From a bacterium (GTDB taxonomy: Bacteria > Actinomycetota > Actinomycetes > Actinomycetales > Actinomycetaceae): a stretch of 7,949 nucleotides of DNA. The position numbers were made by a program, and so were the translations under genes. Under the pieces are notes generated by a model. It saw only the letters and a program-made list of their open reading frames with translations. It was not told the origin of the DNA and searched no databases. Shown here piece by piece: positions 1 through 5,622 of the stretch. Positions within the stretch are counted from its first letter, which is position 1, and the number at the start of each line of letters is the position of its first letter. Location of the stretch: positions 6,565 through 14,513 of the forward strand of contig JAUNRP010000022.1 in the NCBI GenBank assembly GCA_030544165.1. Direction: 5' to 3'.

Positions 1-482
1 CCCTTGGCGGTGTGGTTGCGCTTCACGAAGGTGAGCTCCCCGTCCGGCGCCACCACGAACGTGGAGCGGATGACGCCCACCTTGAGATGGCCCATGACGT
101 TGTGCTCGCCGTAGGTGGTGTAGGCCTCGGCCACGGCGTGGTCGGGATCCGAGGCGAGGGGGAAGGTGAGCCCTTCCGCCCGGTGGAACTCCTCGATCGC
201 GTCCAGATCATCCGGGGAGATGCCCACCACGCGGTAGCCGGCGTCCTGGAGGGAGGTGAGGGAATCGCGGAAGTCGCAGGCCTGCTCGGTGCAGCCCGGG
301 GTGCCGGCCTCGGGGTAGAAGTAGACCACCACGCCCTTTCCGCCCTCCTCATCCACCGTGCGGAGGAGGTCCATGAGGGCGATCTCTCCCCGCTCGCCGT
401 CTGCGAGGACGGCCTCCAGTGAGAAGGTGGGGGCGGCATCCCCGGTTGCGGGCCTGAAATCTGCGTAGGGGCTCTTCGACAT
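1..482 (-). CDS. bcp: Peroxiredoxin, Bcp/thioredoxin-dependent thiol peroxidase (C-terminus outside window)
   Basis: Cytoplasmic thiol peroxidase that reduces H2O2 and organic hydroperoxides using thioredoxin-type electron donors. The 160 residues visible show the AhpC/TSA fold with the Bcp signature: PEAGTPGCTEQACDFRD at about 57-73 carries the peroxidatic Cys64 and a second Cys69 five residues later, the spacing of E. coli Bcp (Cys45/Cys50), so an atypical 2-Cys enzyme is likely. VVGISPDDLDAIEEF (86-99) and the FVVAPDGEL strand (142-150) also fit the family. Bcp proteins are usually about 155-165 aa; allowing for a longer N-terminus, roughly the last 10-20 residues should lie beyond base 1. 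The ATG at 482-480 was chosen because AGGA lies 7 nt upstream and homology begins at once. The same bases form TAGGAT, so a leaderless start is also possible. It diverges from the tRNA-Lys gene. Confidence 0.93.
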   Translation of the reverse strand, partial: MSKSPYADFRPATGDAAPTFSLEAVLADGERGEIALMDLLRTVDEEGGKGVVVYFYPEAGTPGCTEQACDFRDSLTSLQDAGYRVVGISPDDLDAIEEFHRAEGLTFPLASDPDHAVAEAYTTYGEHNVMGHLKVGVIRSTFVVAPDGELTFVKRNHTAK

Positions 483-488
483 GCTTCG

Positions 489-494
489 ATCCTA
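489..494 (-). promoter_or_regulatory. Possible -10 element (TAGGAT) or Shine-Dalgarno of bcp
   Basis: On the minus strand TAGGAT ends 6 nt before the bcp ATG. It fits the actinobacterial -10 consensus TANNNT at a distance that would put transcription start at or next to the ATG (leaderless). The embedded AGGA could equally be a ribosome binding site. No convincing -35 is present at the right spacing; a TTGGAC at 524-519 is too far away (24-nt spacer). The two readings cannot be separated from sequence alone. Confidence 0.35.
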
Positions 495-541
495 ATCGGC
501 CACGCCTGATCGCGAGGCGTCCAAGGTCACATCCGCATCGT

Positions 542-571
542 TTGAGGCGGACCGGCGAGCGCTGGTAAAGT
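542..571 (+). promoter_or_regulatory. Putative sigma70-type promoter of tRNA-Lys
   Basis: TTGAGG (542-547) as -35 and TAAAGT (566-571) as -10 are separated by 18 nt. The -10 is preceded by TGG (563-565), an extended -10 arrangement. Transcription would begin near 578, a few bases before the mature tRNA 5' end at 585. Both hexamers match 4 of 6 consensus bases. Position relative to a certain tRNA gene is the main support. Confidence 0.55.
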
Positions 572-584
572 CGAATCCGCTCAC

Positions 585-660
<76 letters not shown>

Positions 661-663
661 GAT

Positions 664-695
664 CCCCCGGAATTGCAACGATTCCGGGGGTTTTT
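664..695 (+). terminator. Rho-independent terminator of tRNA-Lys
   Basis: A perfect 10-bp stem (CCCCCGGAAT at 664-673 with ATTCCGGGGG at 681-690) and a 7-nt loop are followed directly by TTTTT (691-695). It begins 3 nt after the tRNA CCA end. Its presence shows that the open frame beginning at 673 cannot be the true start of the next gene. Confidence 0.93.
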
Positions 696-724
696 GCATG
701 TGGTCCGCGCCCACGCCCTAGGCT
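694..724 (+). promoter_or_regulatory. Weak candidate promoter for the DUF4916-DUF3054 pair
   Basis: TAGGCT (719-724) fits TANNNT. TTGCAT (694-699) could be a poor -35 with a 19-nt spacer, overlapping the tail of the tRNA terminator. A promoter is needed somewhere in 696-771 because the terminator precedes the genes, but the hexamer match is weak. The rest of this 76-nt gap shows only the GGAAGG ribosome binding site at 760-765. Confidence 0.25.
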
Positions 725-771
725 GGAGGCAGTACGGAAACCTCGGTGCAGGAGCGGATGGAAGGCGTAGC

Positions 772-1308
772 GTGAGCGGAGTCGCGAGCGGAGACCAGGG
801 CCCCTGGCTCTCCCCCTACGATCTGGACTACGTGCGGGAACGGGTCCCCATGGTCTACGTGGAGGCGATCCCCGTGCGCCTCTCCCCGGATGGGGACCTC
901 GAGGCGGTGGGCATGCTCCTGCGGGCCACCGCAGAGAACGGCCTGCAGCGATCGTTCGTCTCCGGGCGGGTGCTCTTCCACGAGAACCTCCGCGAGGCCC
1001 TCCTGCGCCACATCGAGAAGGATCTCGGCTCCATGGCCTTCCCACGCCTCCCCCACACCCCCGTGCCCCTCACCGTGGCGCAGTACTTCCCCACGCCCGG
1101 CTACGGCTTCCACGATCCGCGGCAGCACTCGGTCTCCCTCGTGTACCCGATCCCGCTGGGCGGGGATCCCCAGCCCTCGGACGATGCCCTCGACTTCTCC
1201 TGGTTCGAACCCGAGCACTGCCACGATCCGGCCCTCCAGGCCGAGATGGTGGACGGGCACGCCCAACTGCTGTGCCTGCTGCTGAACACCACGGGGAACT
1301 ACGCGTGA
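772..1308 (+). CDS. DUF4916 / NUDIX hydrolase-like protein with degenerate Nudix box
   Basis: A 178-aa soluble protein of an actinobacterial family related to Nudix hydrolases (DUF4916); substrate and activity are unknown to me. The start is the GTG at 772 because GGAAGG (760-765) lies 6 nt upstream; longer frames would begin inside the tRNA terminator. Residues 65-86 keep the Nudix-box spacing G-x5-E-x7-R (Gly65, Glu71, Arg79), but the metal-binding stretch REUXEEXGU reads RHIEKDLGS, so the three Glu of REUXEE are His80, Lys83 and Asp84. The C-terminal half has aromatic and acidic segments such as DFSWFEPEHC (141-150). Its stop overlaps the GTG of the DUF3054 gene (GTGA), so the two are co-transcribed and probably translationally coupled. 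Family call is fairly secure; catalytic competence is doubtful. Confidence 0.82.
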   Translation: MSGVASGDQGPWLSPYDLDYVRERVPMVYVEAIPVRLSPDGDLEAVGMLLRATAENGLQRSFVSGRVLFHENLREALLRHIEKDLGSMAFPRLPHTPVPLTVAQYFPTPGYGFHDPRQHSVSLVYPIPLGGDPQPSDDALDFSWFEPEHCHDPALQAEMVDGHAQLLCLLLNTTGNYA

Positions 1309-1745
1309 GCACGCCGGCCCAGGGCCCCGAGCGCCCCAGCCCCGGCCGCCCCACCGCCCAGGACCAACAGCGCCCCGGCGATGACATCCCCGCCATCCTC
1401 ACGGACCTCGCCCTCGTCACACTGTTCGTGGTGATCGGCCGCATCCAGCACGAGGAGTCCCTCGCGATCGGCGATCTGGCGCGCGGTGCCCTCCCCTTCT
1501 GGGCGGGCCTCCTCATAGGCCACGTGATCCTCCGCCTCACCGGCAAGGATCCCCGCTCCCTGGCGTGGGGCGGCTTCCTGGTGGTGGCCACGTGGGCGCT
1601 CGGCCACGCCGGCCGACTGATGCTCACGCAGGGCTCCGACCCCGCCTTCCTGGCGGTCTCCGCCGCCGTGCTCACCCTCTTCCTGATGGGGTGGCGGCTC
1701 GGCCTCAGAGCAGTCGGGAGACGACTCCAGCGATCTCGTCGGTGA
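1305..1745 (+). CDS. DUF3054 family integral membrane protein
   Basis: A 146-aa predicted inner-membrane protein of unknown function. The first ~28 residues are Pro/Gln/Arg-rich and hydrophilic. Four hydrophobic segments follow at about 31-46, 62-78, 86-107 and 112-130, then a basic tail ending RRLQRSRR that should lie in the cytoplasm. The sequence TDLALVTLFVVIGR (33-46) followed by QHE (48-50) is typical of DUF3054. The GTG at 1305 was chosen because it overlaps the upstream TGA (GTGA) and has GGGGA 7 nt before it. The last 41 bp are antisense to the 3' end of rdgB. A DUF3054 gene convergent with rdgB is also found in mycobacteria (Rv1342c facing Rv1341, from memory), so the arrangement is conserved. 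No catalytic motif is visible. Confidence 0.87.
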   Translation: MSTPAQGPERPSPGRPTAQDQQRPGDDIPAILTDLALVTLFVVIGRIQHEESLAIGDLARGALPFWAGLLIGHVILRLTGKDPRSLAWGGFLVVATWALGHAGRLMLTQGSDPAFLAVSAAVLTLFLMGWRLGLRAVGRRLQRSRR

Positions 1746-2403
1746 GTTCCCGCAGCGCGAGGGCGCGGTGGGAGAAGCTGTTCTTCTCCTTGGGGCTCAG
1801 CTCCGCCATCGAACGGGAGTGCCCGATCGGCTGGAAGATCGGATCGTAGCCGAACCCTCCATCGCCCTGCGGCGCCCGCAGCAGCACCCCGGACACCTCA
1901 CCCGTCTCGGTGTGCACCTGACCCTCGGGCGTGATGAGGGTGGCCGCGCACACGAACTTCGCCCCGCGGTGGTGGTCCGGAACGTCCGCGAGCTGTTCCA
2001 GCAACAGTTCCAGATTGGCCTCGTCATCCCCATGCCTCCCCGCCCAGCGGGCCGAGAACACTCCGGGTGCCCCGCCCATCACGTCCACCACCAGGCCGGA
2101 ATCGTCGGCCACCGCGGGCATCCCCGTGGCCTCCAGGACCGCCCGCGCCTTCAGGATCGAGTTCTCCTCGAACGAGACCCCATCCTCCACGGGCGGCTCC
2201 AGCCCCAGTTCCTTCAGGCCGATCACGGCCTCGGCATTGAAGCCGGGAATCGCCGCCTGCAGGATCTCGCGCAGCTCCGTGACCTTGTGATCGTTCGCCG
2301 TGGCGAGCACCAGCTTGGCTCCGGGCGGCACCGGCCTCATCGACGTGAGGCCCCCGGGCCGCTCTCCCATGAGTCCGCCTGCGTAGCCGTCCGTCGTGGT
2401 CAT
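1705..2403 (-). CDS. rdgB: RdgB/HAM1 XTP/dITP diphosphatase (non-canonical purine NTP pyrophosphatase)
   Basis: Cytoplasmic house-cleaning enzyme that hydrolyses ITP, dITP and XTP to monophosphates and PPi, keeping deaminated purines out of nucleic acids. With the start used here it has 232 residues. Family motifs in order: VLATANDHKVTELREIL (32-48), FEENSILKARAV (78-89), ADDSGLVVD (99-107, containing the catalytic Asp region), GAPGVFSARWAG (111-122), GGFGYDPIF (182-190), AELSPKEKNSFSHRALAL (200-217, with the SHR nucleotide-binding motif). The ATG at 2403 was chosen for its GGGAG 5 nt upstream. It gives a ~21-residue leader before the family core; in-frame ATGs at 2370 and 2340 would give 221 and 211 aa, the last closest to family length. 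It lies 50 nt after rph, and its 3' end overlaps the convergent DUF3054 gene. Confidence 0.95.
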   Translation of the reverse strand: MTTTDGYAGGLMGERPGGLTSMRPVPPGAKLVLATANDHKVTELREILQAAIPGFNAEAVIGLKELGLEPPVEDGVSFEENSILKARAVLEATGMPAVADDSGLVVDVMGGAPGVFSARWAGRHGDDEANLELLLEQLADVPDHHRGAKFVCAATLITPEGQVHTETGEVSGVLLRAPQGDGGFGYDPIFQPIGHSRSMAELSPKEKNSFSHRALALRELTDEIAGVVSRLL

Positions 2404-2436
2404 CGGGTCTCCCGCCCTCTCATTCTCGCTTCCAGC

Positions 2437-2450
2437 GCCGGAAAACCGGC
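2437..2450 (-). repeat. Small GC hairpin just after the rph stop
   Basis: GCCGG and CCGGC flank a 4-base loop (UUUU in minus-strand RNA), starting 3 nt after the rph stop codon. No U-rich tail follows, so it is not a classical terminator. It could stabilise or punctuate the rph-rdgB mRNA. The stem is short (5 bp) and could be chance in GC-rich DNA. Confidence 0.35.
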
Positions 2451-2453
2451 CCC

Positions 2454-3191
2454 CTACAGTGTGACCGCGAGCGCCTCTCGCTGCATCTCGGCAAGCTCGG
2501 CGCACCCTCCCAGGGCGAGGTCCAGGAGCGCGTCCAGCTCGGCCCGATCGAACGGCTCGCCCTCCGCGGTGCCCTGTACCTCCACGAACTTCCCCGAGCC
2601 CGTGACCACCACGTTCATGTCCGTCTCGGCCGCCACGTCCTCCGTGTACGGCAGGTCCAGGCACGGCACCCCGTCCACGATTCCCACCGAGACCGCCGCC
2701 ACCGAATCCGTCAGCGCCTTCGCCCCCGGCGAGATGTGCCCCTTCGACTTCCCCCACGCAATCGCATCCGCAAGCGCCACGTAGGCGCCCGTGATCGCCG
2801 CCGTCCGGGTTCCGCCGTCCGCCTGCAGCACATCGCAGTCGATCTGGATGGTGTTCTCCCCCAGCGAGCGATAATCCACCACCGCACGCAGGCTCCGACC
2901 GATGAGCCGCGAGATCTCGTGGGTCCGCCCCCCGATCCGACCCCGCACCGACTCCCGATCACTCCGCGTGTTCGTGGCCCGCGGCAGCATCGCATACTCG
3001 GCAGTCACCCAGCCGAGTCCCGATCCGGTCCGCCAGCGCGGCACGCCGGGGCTGAAACTCGCCGCGCACAGCACCCGCGTCCCGCCGAACTCGATCAGCG
3101 CCGAGCCCTCCGCGTGTGCCAGCCAGTTCCGGGTGATCGTGATGGGCCGCAGTTCGTCCGTGGCGCGTCCGTCGCCTCGCGTGAAAGTCAT
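2454..3191 (-). CDS. rph: Ribonuclease PH
   Basis: Phosphorolytic 3'-5' exoribonuclease that trims the 3' extensions of tRNA precursors, using inorganic phosphate and releasing nucleoside diphosphates; it works as a hexamer in the cytoplasm. The 245-aa length is normal. Recognisable blocks: RPITITRNWLAHAEGSALIE (15-34), GWVTAEYAMLPRATNTR (60-76), GRIGGRTHEISRLIGRSLRA (84-103), DCDVLQADGGTRTAAITGAY (118-137, including the phosphate-contacting GGTRT), ETDMNVV (189-195) and FVEVQGTAEGEPF (202-214). The ATG at 3191 starts right before the family core. AGGG lies 7 nt upstream, but the same bases form a TAGGGT -10-like element. It is followed by rdgB after 50 nt, a pairing common in actinobacteria, and preceded by a 102-nt gap holding a 9-bp inverted repeat. 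Confidence 0.97.
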   Translation of the reverse strand: MTFTRGDGRATDELRPITITRNWLAHAEGSALIEFGGTRVLCAASFSPGVPRWRTGSGLGWVTAEYAMLPRATNTRSDRESVRGRIGGRTHEISRLIGRSLRAVVDYRSLGENTIQIDCDVLQADGGTRTAAITGAYVALADAIAWGKSKGHISPGAKALTDSVAAVSVGIVDGVPCLDLPYTEDVAAETDMNVVVTGSGKFVEVQGTAEGEPFDRAELDALLDLALGGCAELAEMQREALAVTL

Positions 3192-3197
3192 GCCATG

Positions 3198-3203
3198 ACC
3201 CTA
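3198..3203 (-). promoter_or_regulatory. Possible -10 element (TAGGGT) or Shine-Dalgarno of rph
   Basis: TAGGGT ends 6 nt before the rph ATG on the minus strand. It fits TANNNT at leaderless distance, but AGGG is also a plausible ribosome binding site. It lies in the 102-nt gap after the upstream gene, downstream of an inverted repeat, where a separate promoter for rph-rdgB would make sense. No good -35 was seen. Confidence 0.35.
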
Positions 3204-3235
3204 CCGTCGCGCCGCGCCCACCCTCGCACCGCTCC

Positions 3236-3266
3236 CCGACGACGCAGGCTCACCCGCCGTCGTCGG
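3236..3266 (-). repeat. 9-bp inverted repeat between the MBL gene and rph
   Basis: CCGACGACG (3236-3244) and CGTCGTCGG (3258-3266) are perfect reverse complements with a 13-nt loop, lying 27 nt after the MBL gene stop. No T-tract follows in either direction. It could be a weak terminator, an RNA-processing site or an operator ahead of rph. The remainder of the 3192-3293 gap shows only the -10-like element noted separately. Confidence 0.5.
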
Positions 3267-3293
3267 CGCGCCTGGGCCCGGGCTCGGGGTGCG

Positions 3294-4085
3294 TCAGAGG
3301 GTCCAGCTCGCGCCCGAGACCGCCACGTCCACGGCGCCCGAGAAGGCCTCGCGGGCGGGACCGGAGACGAGTTCGGGGTCCGTCCAGGGCTGGATGTGGG
3401 TGAGCACGAGGCGCGTGGCGCCGGCGGCGGCGGCCACCTGGCCCGCACGGGAGCCGGTGAGGTGGATGCCGCGGGTCTCGTCGCGGCCGTCCACGAAGGC
3501 GGCTTCGGAGAGGAGGAGATCGGCGCCGGATGCGGCCTCGGCCAGGCCCTCGCAGGCGTCCGTATCCCCGGAGTAGGTGAGGACGGCCTCGCCGCCATCC
3601 TCTGCGGGACCGGCGATGCGAAGGGCGTAGGCCTCCACCGGGTGCTCCACGCGGACGGGGGTGACCTGGAAGGGGCCCACCTCGAACGGCTCGCCGGAGT
3701 GGATGGTGCGGAAGTCGAACTCGCCGGAGTAGTCCTCCTCGGGGCCATCCCCTCCCACGCCGCGGACGCGCTCGAGGCCACCCTCCGGGGCGTACACCGG
3801 CACGGGTCCGAGGGCGCCGTTCGGGTGCCAGCGGCGGTAGACGTGGTAGGAGATCATGTCCGTCATGTGGTCCGCGTGCAGGTGGGAGAGGAGGACCGCA
3901 TCCACCGCGCCGGGATCGCACACGCCCATGAGCTGGCCGAATGCGCCGGGGCCGAGGTCAAGGAGGATGGACCAGGTGCGGGGCGCGCCGTCCTCGCCGG
4001 GGCCCTCCGCCTGGAGGAGGTAGCAGGAGGCCGCCGAGGCGGGGCCGGACATGGAGCCAGTGCAGCCGATCACGGTGAGCCTCAT
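3294..4085 (-). CDS. Metallo-beta-lactamase-fold hydrolase, Rv1339-like (RNase Z/cAMP phosphodiesterase type)
   Basis: A 263-aa cytoplasmic MBL-fold metal hydrolase. SHLHADHM (67-74) gives the HxHxDH zinc motif (His68, His70, Asp72, His73). Further likely ligands are His148 in VRVEHPVEAY, Asp174 in YSGDTDACEG and His230 in LTHIQPW. The pattern HLTGSRAGQVAAAAG (208-222) before LVLTHIQP resembles the RNase Z/phosphodiesterase branch rather than beta-lactamases. Its place between murI and rph and its N-terminal GCTGSMSGP match M. tuberculosis Rv1339, which I recall being reported as an atypical class II cAMP phosphodiesterase. cAMP hydrolysis here is an inference from that. The ATG overlaps the murI stop (ATGA), so the two are translationally coupled. 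tRNA 3'-endonuclease activity is the main alternative. Confidence 0.92.
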   Translation of the reverse strand: MRLTVIGCTGSMSGPASAASCYLLQAEGPGEDGAPRTWSILLDLGPGAFGQLMGVCDPGAVDAVLLSHLHADHMTDMISYHVYRRWHPNGALGPVPVYAPEGGLERVRGVGGDGPEEDYSGEFDFRTIHSGEPFEVGPFQVTPVRVEHPVEAYALRIAGPAEDGGEAVLTYSGDTDACEGLAEAASGADLLLSEAAFVDGRDETRGIHLTGSRAGQVAAAAGATRLVLTHIQPWTDPELVSGPAREAFSGAVDVAVSGASWTL

Positions 4086-4903
4086 GCGGGCATCTCCTCC
4101 AGGGTCTCGATGGGGCGAACCTGGTTCACCTCGGGCAGGAATCTACGGGCGAGGTCCAGGAACGCGTCCGGATCGCCCGTGGCGAGGAAGCGGTGGTGGG
4201 GCTCGTTGCCGGGCTCCGCCAGCAGATCGTGGCGGGTGAGGGTGCGGTAGAGGTCACGGGCGGTCTCGTCCGCCGAGGAGACGAGCGTGACGTCCTCCCC
4301 CATCACGTAGGAGAGCACGCCGGCGAGCAGCGGGTAGTGGGTGCAGCCGAGCACGAGGGTGTCCACACCCGCCGCCTTCACGGGCTCGAGGTAGTGCCGG
4401 GCGATCTCCACGATCTCCGGGCCGGCGGTGATGCCGCGCTCCACGTAGTCCACGAACCGGGGGCACGCCTGCATCGCCAGTTCCAGGTGGGGGGCGGCGG
4501 CGAACGCGTCCGGGTAGGCGCCGGAGGTGATGGTGGCCGCGGTGCCGATCACCCCCACCTGGCCGTTGCGGGTGGCGGCCACGGCGCGCCGGACGGCCGG
4601 CTGGATCACCTCCACCACGGGGATCCCGGCGTCGATGGTGTAGCGCTCCCGCGCGTCCCGGAGCGTGGCGGCGGAGGCGGAGTTGCAGGCGATCACGAGG
4701 GCCTTGACGCCCGAGACCACGAGCTCGTCCATCACCTCCATGGCCAGCTCGCGCACGCGCGCGATCGGCTTGGGGCCGTAGGGAGAGTTCGCGGTATCGC
4801 CGATGTAGGTGATGGATTCGGCGGGCAGCAGGTCGATCACGGCCCGCGCTACCGTCAGGCCCCCGACGCCGCTGTCGAAGACCCCGATGGGAGCATTGTT
4901 CAC
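4082..4903 (-). CDS. murI: Glutamate racemase
   Basis: Converts L-glutamate to D-glutamate for peptidoglycan precursor synthesis; cofactor-independent, cytoplasmic. The 273-aa product shows GVFDSGVGGLTVARA (7-21), YIGDTANSPYGPK (33-45), VIACNSASAAT (70-80) with catalytic Cys73, GVIGTAATITSGAYPD (117-132) and LVLGCTHYPLL (183-193) with the second catalytic Cys187. The start is the GTG at 4903, right before the family core. There is no Shine-Dalgarno, but TACCCT ends 7 nt upstream, the geometry of a leaderless mRNA; the next in-frame ATG at 5029 would add 42 residues overlapping the upstream gene and is unlikely. It lies 83 nt after DUF2017, past a hairpin, and overlaps the MBL gene by 4 nt. 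Confidence 0.97.
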   Translation of the reverse strand: MNNAPIGVFDSGVGGLTVARAVIDLLPAESITYIGDTANSPYGPKPIARVRELAMEVMDELVVSGVKALVIACNSASAATLRDARERYTIDAGIPVVEVIQPAVRRAVAATRNGQVGVIGTAATITSGAYPDAFAAAPHLELAMQACPRFVDYVERGITAGPEIVEIARHYLEPVKAAGVDTLVLGCTHYPLLAGVLSYVMGEDVTLVSSADETARDLYRTLTRHDLLAEPGNEPHHRFLATGDPDAFLDLARRFLPEVNQVRPIETLEEMPA

Positions 4904-4910
4904 AGGTTCA

Positions 4911-4916
4911 AGGGTA
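4911..4916 (-). promoter_or_regulatory. -10 element of a probable leaderless murI promoter
   Basis: TACCCT on the minus strand fits TANNNT and ends 7 nt before the murI GTG, placing transcription start on or beside the start codon. No ribosome binding site lies at normal distance; the nearest purine run, GGAAC, is too far upstream. The -35 region is not clearly recognisable. Confidence 0.5.
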
Positions 4917-4959
4917 GTTCCGTTGCTGCAGGGAGGGCATGCCGCGGGGGCGTGAGACT

Positions 4960-4987
4960 GGCCACCCGGGGGCTGCGAGCGGTGGCC
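4960..4987 (-). repeat. Hairpin at the end of DUF2017, before murI
   Basis: GGCCACC (4960-4966) and GGTGGCC (4981-4987) form a perfect 7-bp stem around a GC-rich 14-nt loop that can itself fold (GCT/AGC). On the minus strand the stem starts within the DUF2017 stop codon. No U-tract follows, so it may be only a partial terminator or an mRNA 3'-end stabiliser dividing clpS-DUF2017 from murI. Confidence 0.45.
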
Positions 4988-5622
4988 TACGCCCGCCCGG
5001 CCACCGCCTGCAGCAGGGACTCCTGCCACCAGGTGACCCCGGAGTAGAGGGAGGCGAGAGCCAACTCGAGCTCACGATCAGCGTCCTCCACGGGTTGCGG
5101 GTGACGAGTTGCTGTCACGGCGAGGTCGAGGACCCGCTCGGCGTCGTCGTCGTCCTCGATTCCGAGACGGGAGGCGAGCACCAGGCGCATGTCCGTGAGC
5201 GCGGCGAGCCACGCCGGGACCTCGTGTTTGCGGACGCGCACCTGGCCGCGGCTGCTGGTGAGCGTGGAGACCACGGCGTGGAGGTTGGCGAGCTTGCCGC
5301 GGCGGATGTCCTCCATGGTGAGGGAGCGGAGTTCGCCGGCGAGTTCCGGATCGGTGAGGGACATGGGCGGGAACACGCGGGTGAGGGCGGGATCGAGGGA
5401 GAGGTACTCGGACTCGTCCTCGGCGTCACCGGGATCGAAGTCGAGGTGCGCGATGGGGTCGTCATCGCCCTCGCCGGGGGCGGAGGGAGGGGGCGGGGCG
5501 GTGTACTCGTCCTCGTCCGCGATCAGGGCGGCCACATCCGAGGCGAGGCGGGCAAGGATCGAGCGCTCCTCATCGTTCAGCCGAGATACGAACCCCCCAC
5601 GCGCCGTGACGAATCCGTGCAT
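4987..5622 (-). CDS. DUF2017 family protein, translationally coupled to clpS
   Basis: A 211-aa soluble protein of an actinobacterial family of unknown function that typically lies next to clpS. Visible regions: an N-terminal helix around NDEERSILARLASDVAALIA (16-35), an acidic, Pro-rich, probably disordered stretch (36-80), a helical segment MSLTDPELAGELRSL (87-101), a conserved-looking HEVPAWLAALTDMRLVLASRL (133-153) and a C-terminal helix ending YSGVTWWQESLLQAV (193-207). No signal peptide, membrane segment or catalytic motif is seen. The ATG at 5622 was chosen over the GTG at 5625 because AAGG sits 6 nt from the ATG but only 3 nt from the GTG. The ATG overlaps the clpS stop (TGATG). This tight linkage suggests a role in Clp adaptor or N-degron biology, which is inference. 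Confidence 0.88.
   Translation of the reverse strand: MHGFVTARGGFVSRLNDEERSILARLASDVAALIADEDEYTAPPPPSAPGEGDDDPIAHLDFDPGDAEDESEYLSLDPALTRVFPPMSLTDPELAGELRSLTMEDIRRGKLANLHAVVSTLTSSRGQVRVRKHEVPAWLAALTDMRLVLASRLGIEDDDDAERVLDLAVTATRHPQPVEDADRELELALASLYSGVTWWQESLLQAVAGRA

Noticed and set aside
502..520. 6-bp inverted repeat ACGCCT/AGGCGT upstream of bcp
   Set aside because: Too short to separate from chance in GC-rich DNA, and no regulator can be tied to it.
673..771. Longer start (ATG at 673) for the DUF4916 gene
   Set aside because: It lies inside the tRNA terminator stem and lacks a ribosome binding site, whereas the GTG at 772 has GGAAGG at 6 nt.
2404..2757. Upstream extension of rdgB in its open frame to 2757
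   Set aside because: It would overlap rph and consists of Gly/Arg-rich sequence unlike the family.
1768..2784. 338-codon plus-strand open frame opposite rdgB and rph
   Set aside because: Arg/His/Pro-rich shadow of two well-supported genes.
2736..4250. 504-codon plus-strand open frame opposite rph, the MBL gene and murI
   Set aside because: It crosses three clear minus-strand genes and their gaps and has no recognisable domain; third-position GC bias explains the lack of stops.
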